NCBI GenBank assembly: GCA_046726315.1
Contig: JBKPAG010000002.1
Location: 20,370-84,369 of the forward strand
Reading direction: 5' to 3'
DNA length: 64,000 bases
DNA from: JACVRX01 sp046726315
GTDB lineage: Bacteria > Actinomycetota > Actinomycetes > Jiangellales > Jiangellaceae
Shown here: positions 1 to 8,571 of the stretch, piece after piece
Position numbering within the stretch: position 1 is the first letter of the stretch
Layout: the number at the start of each line of letters is the position of its first letter
Made by a program: the position numbers and the translations under genes
Notes under the pieces: model-generated
The model's database searches: none
What the model was told of the DNA's origin: nothing
Seen by the model: only the letters and a program-made list of their open reading frames with translations

Positions 1-1559
1 TGCAGAACGTCCCCGACAACGTCGCCGTTCTTGTTGCCGGCATCGCCGACAGTGCACCGAGTCCACCGCCGGCCGAAGACGAGGCGACGACGATGGCGCC
101 GTCCGCGCTGCGGGTCGCCCTTGCGGCCGGCCCGCAGCCTGACACCTCCGAGTACGGACCGAACTGGCTGAGCTCGCCGTCCACCCGGTGGACCGGCCTG
201 GTCCAGCTCACCGACATCGCCTCGACACTTGCGGCCTACGCCGGCATCGCGGACCCATCCGCCGGAACGGTCGGGCGTCCGTGGCGACCCGCGGGGGCAC
301 ATCCGGGCTCGGCTCAGGAAACCATCGACCAGCTGGTCGGAACCGATCGGGCTACCCAGGTGTTCCGGACCCAATCCGGGCCGTTCTTCCAGATCCTCGG
401 CGTCGGTGAGGTGCTCTTCTTCGGCGGCGCAGTGTTGTGGCTGCGGCGCCATCCCGCGGGCCGATGGCGGCTGATCCGTCTGGTGCAGTACGCAGCGCTG
501 GGCGCCGCGTCATTCCCCGTCGCGTCGTTCCTCGCCAACCTGTCCCGATGGTGGCGGTTCGAACGTGCCGGCACCCTGCTGTGGACCACGATCCTGGTGA
601 TCACCGTGGTGGTCACGGCGCTGGCGCTGCGCGGCCCGTGGAGACGGCGGATCTACGGCCCGCCCGGGGCCGTCGCCGGCCTGACCGCGGTCGTGCTCGC
701 TGTCGACGTGGCAACGGGCTCGAATCTGCAGCACGCCAGCCTGCTCGGGCTGTCCCCGCTGGTCGCTGGCAGGTTCTACGGGTTCGGCAACATCCCCTAC
801 GCGATCTTCGTTGCGTCCTCGCTGGTCGCGGCAGCTGCGCTCGCGCAGCTGTTGCTCGACCGTGGCCAAACCCGCCGGACGGCTACGCTCGCAGCCGGCC
901 TGATCGGCGTTCTGACTGTGCTGATCGACGGTCTCCCCCAGGCTGGCGCCGACGTCGGCGGCATCTTGGCCACGGTGCCGGGTTTCGCCGTGCTCGTCTT
1001 ATCCATCGCCGGCGTGCGGGTGACGGTCGGGCGGATGGCGGTCGCGGGAGCCCTGGCCATCGGCGTGGTTGCGCTGATCGCTTGGCTGGACTGGCTCCGT
1101 CCGGTCCCAGCCCGCACCCACTTCGGCGAGTTCTTCGCCAACGTCGTCGACGGCGACGCGTGGCCGGTCCTGTGGCGCAAGGCTCAGGCGTCGATCGGAA
1201 CGCTGCAGCGCAGCCCCTACTACGGCTGGCTGGTCCCGGTTGCTTACGGGGTAATCATCTGGCTGGTTCGCGCGCCCGGCGTGAGCGGTGTACGAACGGC
1301 GGTCGCCAGGTGGCCGTTGCTCCGCCCATTGATCTGGGCGGGCCTGGTGACGGGTGCAGCCGGCTTCGCCGTGAACGACTCGGGGATCATCGTCCCTGGT
1401 CTGCTGCTGACGGTCGGGATCCCGCTCGTCGTCAGTGCTGTGGCCGACGCCCAGTTGGCAGAAGGCCTACCGGGACCACTCCGCGCCGCGCCAGAGCCCG
1501 AGCAACGTCCAGCCATTGCCGACCCCGGTGCACCCGAGAGCGCCAGTCCGCCCCGGTGA
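1..1559 (+). CDS. Polytopic membrane protein with alkaline-phosphatase-like segment, 5' truncated by window edge
   Basis: The frame is open from the first bases of the window, so the true start lies upstream and only the C-terminal part is seen. The first visible stretch (through LVQLTDIASTLAAYAG) resembles the end of an alkaline-phosphatase/sulfatase-type fold as found in large actinobacterial membrane proteins. It is followed by about ten hydrophobic segments separated by short basic loops, and a proline/alanine-rich tail. A conserved-looking motif (AGRFYGFGNIPYAIF) sits near the middle. The substrate is unknown; a cell-envelope role is inferred from the neighbouring glycosyltransferase and cell-wall genes. 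The 3' end overlaps the convergent GT2 gene by 128 bases. The first methionine in the window (position 93) is internal. Confidence 0.7.
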   Translation, partial: QNVPDNVAVLVAGIADSAPSPPPAEDEATTMAPSALRVALAAGPQPDTSEYGPNWLSSPSTRWTGLVQLTDIASTLAAYAGIADPSAGTVGRPWRPAGAHPGSAQETIDQLVGTDRATQVFRTQSGPFFQILGVGEVLFFGGAVLWLRRHPAGRWRLIRLVQYAALGAASFPVASFLANLSRWWRFERAGTLLWTTILVITVVVTALALRGPWRRRIYGPPGAVAGLTAVVLAVDVATGSNLQHASLLGLSPLVAGRFYGFGNIPYAIFVASSLVAAAALAQLLLDRGQTRRTATLAAGLIGVLTVLIDGLPQAGADVGGILATVPGFAVLVLSIAGVRVTVGRMAVAGALAIGVVALIAWLDWLRPVPARTHFGEFFANVVDGDAWPVLWRKAQASIGTLQRSPYYGWLVPVAYGVIIWLVRAPGVSGVRTAVARWPLLRPLIWAGLVTGAAGFAVNDSGIIVPGLLLTVGIPLVVSAVADAQLAEGLPGPLRAAPEPEQRPAIADPGAPESASPPR

Positions 1560-2175
1560 CCCGGTGCTGGAACGGCACCTCTACCTCCCGGACCCGATAC
1601 CCCCGCTGCAGCAGGTCGATGGTCATGCCCACCTCCACGCCGAAGCCAGCTGCCAAGGGCAGGGCGGCCTGGAACGCGGTTCGGGTCAGGCACCGCTGGC
1701 CGGAGAGCGGCTGGGTCGGTTCCCAGCCCGTGGTGCGCTTGATCCCCGACCGGGCCAGCCGAACGACCAGGCCGTGGCCTCCCCCTTCGGTCCGCTGCGG
1801 CGGAAGCGTCGCGATCGTCATGTCGGCAGTGCCATCACGCACGGGGTCGACCAGCGGCCCTGCAGCCGCGGCGGTGTCCTCGAGGTCGCCGTCGAGAAAC
1901 AGCAAAGCGTGCAGCGCATCCCCCGCCGGCCTGCGCCGGTCGATCTCGTCGACTGCCGCAGCACCGCTGTGCATCGCCGCACCCTTTCCCTGGTTCCGGG
2001 CATGCTGGATCACCACGGCGCCGGCCTCGTGTGCGGCTGCGGCGGTCGCGTCCCTCGAGCCGTCATCGACAACCACCACCAGTTCGACGCCAGGAATCGA
2101 CGCCGCGCCCCCAACCGTTGCGGCGATTCGCGCCTGCTCGTTCTTCGCCGGGATGACCACCGCGACCCGCAGCAC
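1432..2175 (-). CDS. Family 2 glycosyltransferase
   Basis: This 247-residue protein begins VAVVIPAKNEQARIAATV and continues with VVVVDDGSRDAT, the nucleotide-sugar-binding GT-A start. A DGDLED motif near residue 96 takes the place of the metal-binding DxD. There is no membrane segment, so it is a cytoplasmic or peripheral enzyme of the polyprenyl-phosphate/glucosyl-3-phosphoglycerate-like type. Donor and acceptor cannot be told from sequence. It is convergent with the preceding membrane protein and overlaps its 3' end, and it is divergent from arginine deiminase, with only about 50 bases for both promoters. The family is clear; the specific reaction is not. Confidence 0.85.
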   Translation of the reverse strand: MLRVAVVIPAKNEQARIAATVGGAASIPGVELVVVVDDGSRDATAAAAHEAGAVVIQHARNQGKGAAMHSGAAAVDEIDRRRPAGDALHALLFLDGDLEDTAAAAGPLVDPVRDGTADMTIATLPPQRTEGGGHGLVVRLARSGIKRTTGWEPTQPLSGQRCLTRTAFQAALPLAAGFGVEVGMTIDLLQRGYRVREVEVPFQHRVTGADWRSRVHRGRQWLDVARALARRGVVPVGLLPTGRRPQH

Positions 2176-2228
2176 GCGGCGGAGCCTACGGCGTCCGCAA
2201 CTGCGACCGCATCACTAGGCTCGGTGGC

Positions 2229-3431
2229 ATGATGCGGCCGCTCGGCGCCGATTCCGAGGTTGCGCGGCTACGCACCGTACTCCTGCACCGACCGGGCCCG
2301 GAACTGCAGCGCCTAACGCCGCGCAACAACGACGAGATGCTCTTCGACGGCATTCCGTGGGTCGGCCGGGCGCAGGACGAGCATGACGCCTTCGCGCAGG
2401 TTCTGCGCGACCACGGCGTCGAGGTGCTCTACCTGACCGAGTTGATGGTGGAGACCCTCGAGAACCAGTCTGCCCGGGCCGACTGCATCGAGGCTGTCGT
2501 CGCCGATCCCCGTCTGGGCGAGACACTGCGGCGCGCTGTCCGCCGTCATCTCGAGGACCAGCATCCGGAGGACCTTGCGCTCACCCTCACCGCCGGCTTG
2601 GCGCACGACGAGCTGACGACCGGCCGCGGCCTTCGGTTCGCCCTCATGGACCGGCACGACTTCGTGGTGCCTCCCCTGCCCAATCTGCTGTTCACCCGTG
2701 ACTCCAGCGTCTGGGTGCGCGACCAGGTCGCCGTCACCAGCCTGGCCATGCCGGCTCGCATCCGGGAGACCACGCTCACCGGCGCGATCTACGCCTATCA
2801 CCCGCGGTTCGCCGGCACGACTCGGGTCTACTCCCCCGGCTTGGAGCCCCTCGAGGGCGGAGATGTCCTGCTACTCGCACCCGGTGTCGTCGCCGTCGGA
2901 ACCGGAGAGCGCACAACGCCTGCCGGCGTCGAGCGGATCGCCCGAAACGTGTTCACTGCGGGGCTCGCTCACACTGTGTTGGCGGTTCCGATCGCGCAGG
3001 AACGCGCCACGATGCACCTGGACACGGTGTGCACGATGGTCGACGCCGACGCTCTGCTCATGTACCCCAACATCGCCGACGAGCTCACCGCAATCGCACT
3101 GACGCCCGGCGGCGACGGAGAGCCGGAGATCTCATCACCGGCGCCGTTTCTCGTGGCTGCAGCCAAGGCGATGGGTGTCGACACGGTTCGGGTCATCGAC
3201 ACCGGCTTGGACCCCGTCACGGCCGAGCGAGAACAGTGGGATGACGGCAACAACACGCTCGCGATCGGACCGCGGCTCGCCGTCGCCTACGAGCGCAACA
3301 CGGAGACCAACTCCCGCCTCGAGGACGCCGGGATCGAGGTCATCCGGATCGCCGGCAGCGAGCTCGGATCCGGCCGTGGGGGGCCGCGCTGCATGTCGTG
3401 CCCGCTGAGCCGTGATCCGCTGTACGGGTGA
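2229..3431 (+). CDS. arcA: Arginine deiminase
   Basis: Hydrolyses L-arginine to citrulline and ammonia, the first step of the arginine deiminase pathway, in the cytoplasm. The 400 residues match the usual length. Family signatures are visible: LLHRPGPELQRLTP near the N-terminus, LLFTRDSSVWV near 160 carrying the substrate-binding Asp/Arg, the catalytic His in the MHLDTVCT segment, and the C-terminal GGPRCMSCPL with Cys388 as the expected nucleophile. Two adjacent ATG codons (2229, 2232) can serve as start. No ornithine carbamoyltransferase or carbamate kinase gene lies beside it, so the pathway, if complete, is dispersed. A strong hairpin follows the gene. Confidence 0.95.
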   Translation: MMRPLGADSEVARLRTVLLHRPGPELQRLTPRNNDEMLFDGIPWVGRAQDEHDAFAQVLRDHGVEVLYLTELMVETLENQSARADCIEAVVADPRLGETLRRAVRRHLEDQHPEDLALTLTAGLAHDELTTGRGLRFALMDRHDFVVPPLPNLLFTRDSSVWVRDQVAVTSLAMPARIRETTLTGAIYAYHPRFAGTTRVYSPGLEPLEGGDVLLLAPGVVAVGTGERTTPAGVERIARNVFTAGLAHTVLAVPIAQERATMHLDTVCTMVDADALLMYPNIADELTAIALTPGGDGEPEISSPAPFLVAAAKAMGVDTVRVIDTGLDPVTAEREQWDDGNNTLAIGPRLAVAYERNTETNSRLEDAGIEVIRIAGSELGSGRGGPRCMSCPLSRDPLYG

Positions 3432-3515
3432 TGCCCGTTATAGGACCATTTACCCAGAAGCAGTTCTCCATACAAACTTCCGTGCCGTGCACGTGCAGGG
3501 TACTGTGACAGCAGG

Positions 3516-3555
3516 CCCCGGCCGCTCTTGTTTCCCCCGTCAAGAGCGGCCGGGG
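3516..3555. terminator. Long inverted repeat between convergent arcA and DUF5926 genes
   Basis: A perfect 15-bp inverted repeat (CCCCGGCCGCTCTTG and its complement) flanks a 10-base loop. It lies 84 bases after the arcA stop and just before the end of the minus-strand DUF5926 remnant. Position and symmetry fit a bidirectional terminator; there is no long T tract, which is common in high-GC genomes. Confidence 0.75.
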
Positions 3556-3562
3556 TAACCAT

Positions 3563-4395
3563 TCACCCGGAGCGAATCGTCACCTGGCGGTTGGTCAGGC
3601 CGGACCGGGCGCGCCGCTCGTCCGCGCTCAGCGGATCCGGCACCGCAACGGCCGCGGCAAGGCGACTGGCCAGGGCGGCTGCCGGTTCCTCGACCTCTGC
3701 AGCGGACGTTCCCGGCACCAGATCCCACACGGGCACCAGGCGGCCGAGTGCCCGGAACGTGCCGAGGAGGCGCGTCCCCGGGCCGACGCCGTCCTCCCCA
3801 CGCGCATGCAGCCGGGCCAGCGCGTCCAGCAGTGGCTCCTCGTCATATGGCATGACCCATCGCAGCTGGTCGCGGTCACCGATTCGGCACCAGTAGCAAG
3901 CGTCCACCGACGCGAGCCGAGCCGCCGGCGACAACTCCGCATTGGCCCGTTCGACGACTCATCCGGTCCGGGCAGCCCTGCTGTCACGGGTGTCCGCGGC
4001 TCCGCGTCGAGGGCGGCGAGCAATGCACGAGCCATGTCGGCGCTCGGGTCGGCGGTTCGGGTGGATGTCTGGAGGGCGAGCAGAATCTGGCCGTCGGCCC
4101 GCACGAATGCGGGGGCTGCCATCGGCAGCAATGTCGCCACCATGACACTTCGGTCGGCATGCGGTGGCGCGAGCCGGACCGGCGCGGTCGCGGAGGACAC
4201 GATTTCCCGAAGGGCAATCCAGTCGGTCTCAGCCGGCAGGCCCTCGAAGGGTCGGGCGACGAACTCCTGGTCGGCACCTCGTCGGCGTTTGCCGTGGCAG
4301 GCCTTGTAGCGCTTTCCTGAACCGCACGGACACGGTTGCCGTGGACCGACATCCGGCAGGTCGGTCCACGGCGTTATGGTATGTTTCGTAGACAT
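3563..4395 (-). pseudogene. DUF5926 family protein with N-terminal SEC-C zinc motif, internally deleted and frameshifted
   Basis: The N-terminal frame starts at an ATG (4395; MSTKHTITPW) and contains the SEC-C metal-binding motif QPCPCGSGKRYKACHG, then FEGLPAETDWIALREIV and LLPMAAPAFVRADGQILLALQ, all typical of DUF5926 proteins. After TPVTAGLPGPDES the similarity stops. It resumes in another frame as ERANAEL, then DACYWCR, RWVMPYDEEPLLDALARLHA and the conserved C-terminal ADERRARSGLTNRQVTI. Compared with my memory of Streptomyces homologues, about 40 middle residues are missing and the frame changes near 3950-3965, so the join is an out-of-frame deletion. Function of the family is unknown. 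The C-terminal frame alone could initiate only at a poor TTG (3934). The gene lies 49 bases downstream of the RsbW-like gene. Confidence 0.8.
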
Positions 4396-4444
4396 CTGGG
4401 TGGATCTGGACGCAGAAGACGGCACGACGGCCGAGCGTAGACCG

Positions 4445-4870
4445 TCAGGCGGCGACGACGGCATAAACCGTCACCGTGGTACCGGCCCGAGTCACGCCCC
4501 AATCGATCGCCAGCGCCTGCACGATCGCAAGCCCGCGTCCGCCAACGTCGGTCAGGTCAGCCGCCTCGACATGGGGACGGTCTGTCCCGCCGCCGTCAGT
4601 AACATCGATCAACACCCGGTCCGGCTCTGCCGTCCAGCGCAGTCGGACGGCGTCTGCTCGGCCACGTACCCGCAGCGGCCGGGCATGGCGAATGGCGTTG
4701 GTCATGAGCTCGCTGACCACGAGGACGCTGTCGTCGATGACACGTTGTGGGAGCTCCCTGGCCGCGAGGTCGTCGCGCACCAGATGTCGAGCTGCCGGAA
4801 CGCTGCTCGGCGCATCGGGGAACTCGACGGCGCGATAGCCGCCGCGCGCGCTCACGGGCGTACGGTCCAC
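4445..4870 (-). CDS. RsbW/SpoIIAB-like HATPase (serine-kinase/anti-sigma type ATP-binding protein)
   Basis: A single GHKL ATPase domain of about 141 residues. N-box: VVSELMTNAIRHA. G1/G2-like: DVTDGGGTDRP and DVGGRGLAIVQALA. Such stand-alone proteins usually bind and phosphorylate anti-sigma antagonists in the cytoplasm. The start is set at GTG 4870 because GAAGGGAG lies 6 bases upstream. A longer reading to 5026 would run into the divergent endonuclease IV gene and add a Cys-rich stretch without a ribosome site. The partner sigma factor or antagonist is not in the window. It likely shares a transcript with the downstream DUF5926 remnant. Confidence 0.8.
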   Translation of the reverse strand: MDRTPVSARGGYRAVEFPDAPSSVPAARHLVRDDLAARELPQRVIDDSVLVVSELMTNAIRHARPLRVRGRADAVRLRWTAEPDRVLIDVTDGGGTDRPHVEAADLTDVGGRGLAIVQALAIDWGVTRAGTTVTVYAVVAA

Positions 4871-5015
4871 AGCGGCTCCCTTCGGGCGGCCCCGCAACTG
4901 GACGCGGCCGCCACCGAAGTGGTGCCCGCAGACCGGACATGGCCAAACCCGCACGGACGATGAACTCCCGCGGCAGATACGCCGCGCGTCGGAGGCCGTC
5001 GGTAGGGTCAGCGCC

Positions 5016-5807
5016 GTGGTGGCCATTCAGATAGGCGCGCACGTCGAACAGCAAGATCCGCTTGCCGAGGCGGCGGCGCGGGAGGCCGATCTTGTTCAGT
5101 TCTTCCTGGGCGACCCGCAGGGTTGGAACGCGCCGGTGGTGGCATTTCGTGGCGGCTCGGCTGTCTTGCGCGCCGCAGCCGAAGACCGCGGAGTCGATCT
5201 CTACGTCCATGCGCCATACCGGCTCAACGTCGCCACCACCAACAACCGGATCCGCATCCCGAGCCGCAAGTTGCTACAACAACACGTCGACGGGGCCGCC
5301 GAACTAGGCGCCAAAGCCCTGATCGTCCATGGCGGACACGTACTGAAGGCCGACGATCCCGAACTCGGCGTCGACAACTGGCGCAAGTGCGCCGAGATGC
5401 TCGATCACAAGCTGCCCATACTCATCGAGAACACCGCTGGTGGCGACAATGCCATGGCCCGCCGGCTCGACCGCCTCGACCGGCTCTGGGAAGCCGTGGG
5501 TCCATCCGGCATGGGCTTCTGCCTGGACACCTGCCACGCGCACGCCGGCGGTATCGATCTCGACGATGTTGTTGCGCGCGTCCTGGCGATCACCGGGCGG
5601 ATCGACCTCGTCCACGCGAACGACAGCCGTGACACCTTCGACTCCGGTGCTGATCGGCACGCCAACCTCGACGACGGCACCATCGGTGCAGCCGTTATCG
5701 CGGAAATTGCTCGGGCGGCCAGCGCGCCAGTGGTGGTGGAGACACCCGGTGGCGCCGGGGGTCAGGGAGCCGACATCGCTCTTCTGCGCAAGCACCTCAG
5801 CGGCTAG
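5016..5807 (+). CDS. nfo: Endonuclease IV (AP endonuclease, deoxyribonuclease IV)
   Basis: Cleaves DNA 5' of abasic sites in base-excision repair. The 263-residue TIM barrel shows the tri-zinc ligands expected for the family: His65 in YVHAPY, His105 in IVHGGH, Glu138 in LIENTAGG, Asp171/His174 in FCLDTCHAHAGG, His200 in LVHANDSRD, the DRHANLDDG loop, and Glu242 in VVVETPGG. GTG at 5016 or 5019 can start translation. The 3' end overlaps the convergent MarR gene by 4 bases. No SOS box is evident upstream. All metal-binding motifs appear intact, so an active enzyme is expected. Confidence 0.95.
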   Translation: MVAIQIGAHVEQQDPLAEAAAREADLVQFFLGDPQGWNAPVVAFRGGSAVLRAAAEDRGVDLYVHAPYRLNVATTNNRIRIPSRKLLQQHVDGAAELGAKALIVHGGHVLKADDPELGVDNWRKCAEMLDHKLPILIENTAGGDNAMARRLDRLDRLWEAVGPSGMGFCLDTCHAHAGGIDLDDVVARVLAITGRIDLVHANDSRDTFDSGADRHANLDDGTIGAAVIAEIARAASAPVVVETPGGAGGQGADIALLRKHLSG

Positions 5808-6271
5808 CCGCCGGCCACGGCCCGCGGGTGCACAGCGTCGCGGACGACCCGCAACGCATCGGTCAGCGCCGTGAGCTGCGCCGGCTCGAGCAAGCCGGTA
5901 AACCAGCGCTCCACATCGTCGAGGTGGCCGGGTAGCACGCTCCCGATGCGTTCAGTGCCGGGCTGCGTGAGCCGGGCCCAGGTGCCTCTGCGGTCGTCTT
6001 CGCAGCTGTCCCGCGCGACCAGTCCGTCGCGCTCGAGGCGGTCGACGATCCGGGTGATGCCGCTCGTGGAAAGGCTGGTCTGGGCGGACAGGTCGCTCAT
6101 CCGGAGTCGACGGCCCGGCGTGCGGGCCAGTCGGAGTAGGACTTCGAACTCCGTCTCGGACAGGGCCTGGCCGTGAAACCGGGTGGAGAACTTGGTGGTC
6201 AGCCCCTCATGCGCTTCCATCAACAGCCCCACGGCGGTCAACCGCGGGTCTTCGAGCAGTTCCGAGCGCAT
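5804..6271 (-). CDS. MarR-family transcriptional regulator
   Basis: A winged-helix protein of about 155 residues. The recognition region LRMSDLSAQTSLSTSGITRIVDRLERDGLVARDSCEDDRRGTW is the classic MarR pattern (helix-turn-helix, then the beta-wing DxR). The start is put at ATG 6271 (MRSELLEDPR). An upstream ATG at 6298 would lie inside the palindrome described next and would add nine residues. Such proteins are dimeric repressors that release DNA on binding small phenolic or oxidant ligands. The divergent FemAB-like gene is the nearest possible target, and the palindrome suggests autoregulation. The ligand is unknown. Confidence 0.85.
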   Translation of the reverse strand: MRSELLEDPRLTAVGLLMEAHEGLTTKFSTRFHGQALSETEFEVLLRLARTPGRRLRMSDLSAQTSLSTSGITRIVDRLERDGLVARDSCEDDRRGTWARLTQPGTERIGSVLPGHLDDVERWFTGLLEPAQLTALTDALRVVRDAVHPRAVAGG

Positions 6272-6291
6272 GTGCCTGATGTTAGCAAAGG

Positions 6292-6303
6292 TTGACATGT
6301 CAA
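6292..6303. promoter_or_regulatory. Perfect palindrome TTGACATGTCAA, candidate MarR operator
   Basis: A 12-bp perfect palindrome lies between the divergent MarR and FemAB-like genes, just upstream of the preferred MarR start. Its half TTGACA also looks like a -35 element, so a repressor bound here could block a promoter. Assignment to this MarR protein is inferred from position only. Confidence 0.5.
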
Positions 6304-6353
6304 TTTGATTCCGTAGCAGCTAACTCTCGTTCGACGCGGGCGCAGGCACTGCC

Positions 6354-7511
6354 ATGGCCGACCTGCCAGTACCCTCGTCCAGCGTGACACTGCGGTTGCG
6401 CGCGATCTCGCCGGACGAGCACCTCGCCGCCGTCCAGGCGCGGCCATCGGTGAGCTTCTTGCAGACCCCCGCGTGGGGCAAGGTCAAGCGCGAGTGGCGC
6501 GCCGAGTCCGTCGGCTGGTTCCGGGATACGAATCTGGTCGGAATTGGCCTTGTTCTCTACCGGCAGGCTCCGCGGCTGCGCAGGTATCTCGCCTACCTAC
6601 CGGAGGGTCCGGCCATCGACTGGTCCGGAGCGGTCGCGGACGACGACCTCCCCGGCTGGCTGGACCCATTGGCCTCGCACGTGCGCAGCCGGGGCGCATT
6701 CGCAATCCGGATGGGTCCGCCGGTGGTCACCCGACGCTGGAGCGCCGAGACGGTGAAGGCCGCATTGGCGAATCACGGGGTTCAGCGGCTCGGTGAGGTA
6801 GAGCCCGACGTGACGTCGCCGACCGGAGTCGCCCTTGCCGCCCAGCTCGGCGCAGCGGGCTGGCGGCAGCCGCCGGACGAAAGCGGGTTCACCGCGGGTC
6901 AACCTCGGTACGTCGTCCAGCTACCGCTGGCGGGACGGGACGAAGACGACCTGCTCAAGGGCTTCAACCAACTCTGGCGCCGTAACGTCAAGAAGGCCGG
7001 TAAGGCCGGCGTGACAGTGGAACTCGGGCGGGCGGCGGACCTGCCGGGTTTCCACAGGCTCTATCTCGAGACCGCCGCGCGGGATGGCTTCACCCCGCGT
7101 CCCCTCGAGTACTTCGAGGGCATGTGGGAGGCGATGGCCGCCGAGGACGAGAACCGGCTGCGTCTCTACCTTGCCCGGCATGACCGCAGTCTCGTCGCCG
7201 CCGCGACCGTGGTCCGGGTAGGGGCGCATGCGTGGTACTCCTACGGAGCGTCATCGACGGCACACCGCGACGTCCGCGGTTCGAACGCCGTGCAGTGGCA
7301 GATGATCCGCGATGCCCTGGCCGACGGCTGTGACGTCTACGACCTGCGCGGAATCACCGACACCGTCGACGAAGCCGACCCGCACGCCGGACTGCTCCGG
7401 TTCAAGGTGGGAACCGGTGCGGAGGCCGTCGAATACGCCGGTGAGTGGGACCTGCCCATCTCCAGGGTCTTGTACGCCGCATTCGACCTCTATATGAAGC
7501 GCCGGAGCTGA
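6354..7511 (+). CDS. FemAB/FemX-like aminoacyltransferase (lipid II peptide-bridge acylation)
   Basis: The 385 residues carry the double GNAT-type fold of Fem transferases: FLQTPAWGKVKREW near the N-terminus, the central SGFTAGQPRYVVQLPL / FNQLWRRNVKKAGKAGVTVEL, and the C-terminal HAWYSYGASSTAHRDVRGSNAVQWQMI, which is highly characteristic. Members transfer amino acids from aminoacyl-tRNA to the lipid II stem peptide. The short coiled-coil hairpin of staphylococcal FemA is not obvious, as in other actinobacterial members. It is followed 4 bases later by an alanine-racemase-like gene, the same pair as near femX in Streptomyces, so a common operon for cell-wall precursor chemistry is inferred. 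The amino acid transferred cannot be deduced. Confidence 0.9.
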   Translation: MADLPVPSSSVTLRLRAISPDEHLAAVQARPSVSFLQTPAWGKVKREWRAESVGWFRDTNLVGIGLVLYRQAPRLRRYLAYLPEGPAIDWSGAVADDDLPGWLDPLASHVRSRGAFAIRMGPPVVTRRWSAETVKAALANHGVQRLGEVEPDVTSPTGVALAAQLGAAGWRQPPDESGFTAGQPRYVVQLPLAGRDEDDLLKGFNQLWRRNVKKAGKAGVTVELGRAADLPGFHRLYLETAARDGFTPRPLEYFEGMWEAMAAEDENRLRLYLARHDRSLVAAATVVRVGAHAWYSYGASSTAHRDVRGSNAVQWQMIRDALADGCDVYDLRGITDTVDEADPHAGLLRFKVGTGAEAVEYAGEWDLPISRVLYAAFDLYMKRRS

Positions 7512-7515
7512 AACC

Positions 7516-8547
7516 GTGCCACTGACCTTGTCCGTCGACGCCGAGGCCTGGCGTGAGCATTTGCGCTCGTTCGTTGCCGCGCGGCCCGGCATCGTTCCTG
7601 TCACCAAGGGCAATGGGTACGGCTTCGGCAACGCTGTGCTCGCCACCGAAGCCAAGGCTCTAGGCGTTGACACGCTGGCAGTCGGCACCTATGACGAGGT
7701 CTCGTCCGCCACTGCCCAGTTCCCCGGTGACGTCCTGGTTCTTTCGCCCTGGCGACCAGGCGACGACCGCCACCAGTCCGACGACCGGGTCGTGCACACC
7801 GCCTCGCGGCTGTCGGACCTCCGGGCACTGGCCAACAATGAGCATCGCCCCCGGGTGGTCGTCGATGTCTTGACCAGCGTGCGTCGGCACGGCATCACGC
7901 CTGCCCAGATCGGGATCGCGGTGTCATTGTTCGACCGGATCCGGTTCGAAGGCTGGGCGCTGCATCTGCCCCTGGCGGGTGGACAACTCGCCGAGGCGCG
8001 GGCCCTGGCCACCCAGCTCGCTGGCGCGGCTGGATCTGAACACGACCGGTTGTGGGTCAGCCACCTCGGCGCCGCGGATGCATCGACCCTCGCCGGTGAT
8101 CGGCCCATAGAGGTCAGGGTGCGCATCGGAACCGCACTGTGGCTCGGGGAACGGTCGGCGTTCCGCGCACGGGGGACCGTGCTCGACATTCACCCGATCC
8201 GGCGGGGGGAGCAATTCGGGTATCGCCAGCGACGGGCGGTTCGCAACGGCTTTCTGCTCGTTATCGCGGGGGGTACGGCGCATGGCATCGCCCTCGAAGC
8301 ACCCACACCGGCGACCTCGATCCGGCAGCGCACCGTAGCCGTCGCCAAAGGTGGCTTGGAAGCGGTCGGCCAGGCCCTCTCGCCCTTCCGCATCGCAGGG
8401 AAGCAGCGGTGGTTCGCCGAACCACCGCACATGCAATGCTCGTTGATTTGGCTCCCGGCCGATGTCAGCCCGCCCACCGTCGGCGACGACATCGACGTCG
8501 ATGTCCGCATGACGACAACCACGTTCGATCGGATCGTCTGGCTCTGA
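7516..8547 (+). CDS. Alanine-racemase-like PLP-dependent protein
   Basis: The N-terminal motif PVTKGNGYGFGN (Lys about residue 29) corresponds to the PLP-lysine motif KANAYGHG of alanine racemase, and later segments (VRVRIGTALWLGE, FRARGTVLDIHPIRRGEQFGY) follow the barrel and C-terminal beta domain. The 343 residues are slightly short for a classical Alr. The C-terminal domain (PHMQCSLIWLP) departs from the usual GRVCMDQ segment, so substrate specificity may differ. It starts at GTG 7516, 4 bases after the FemAB-like stop, and is surely co-transcribed. It may be a second racemase dedicated to peptide-bridge chemistry or a PLP-binding paralogue; racemase activity is an inference. Confidence 0.75.
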   Translation: MPLTLSVDAEAWREHLRSFVAARPGIVPVTKGNGYGFGNAVLATEAKALGVDTLAVGTYDEVSSATAQFPGDVLVLSPWRPGDDRHQSDDRVVHTASRLSDLRALANNEHRPRVVVDVLTSVRRHGITPAQIGIAVSLFDRIRFEGWALHLPLAGGQLAEARALATQLAGAAGSEHDRLWVSHLGAADASTLAGDRPIEVRVRIGTALWLGERSAFRARGTVLDIHPIRRGEQFGYRQRRAVRNGFLLVIAGGTAHGIALEAPTPATSIRQRTVAVAKGGLEAVGQALSPFRIAGKQRWFAEPPHMQCSLIWLPADVSPPTVGDDIDVDVRMTTTTFDRIVWL

Positions 8548-8571
8548 TCCGGCCGGACGTCGCGGGTGCGG

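Noticed and set aside
4871..5026. Longer form of the RsbW-like protein with a CPVC motif
   Set aside because: It would overlap the divergent nfo start, and the GTG at 4870 has a strong ribosome site.
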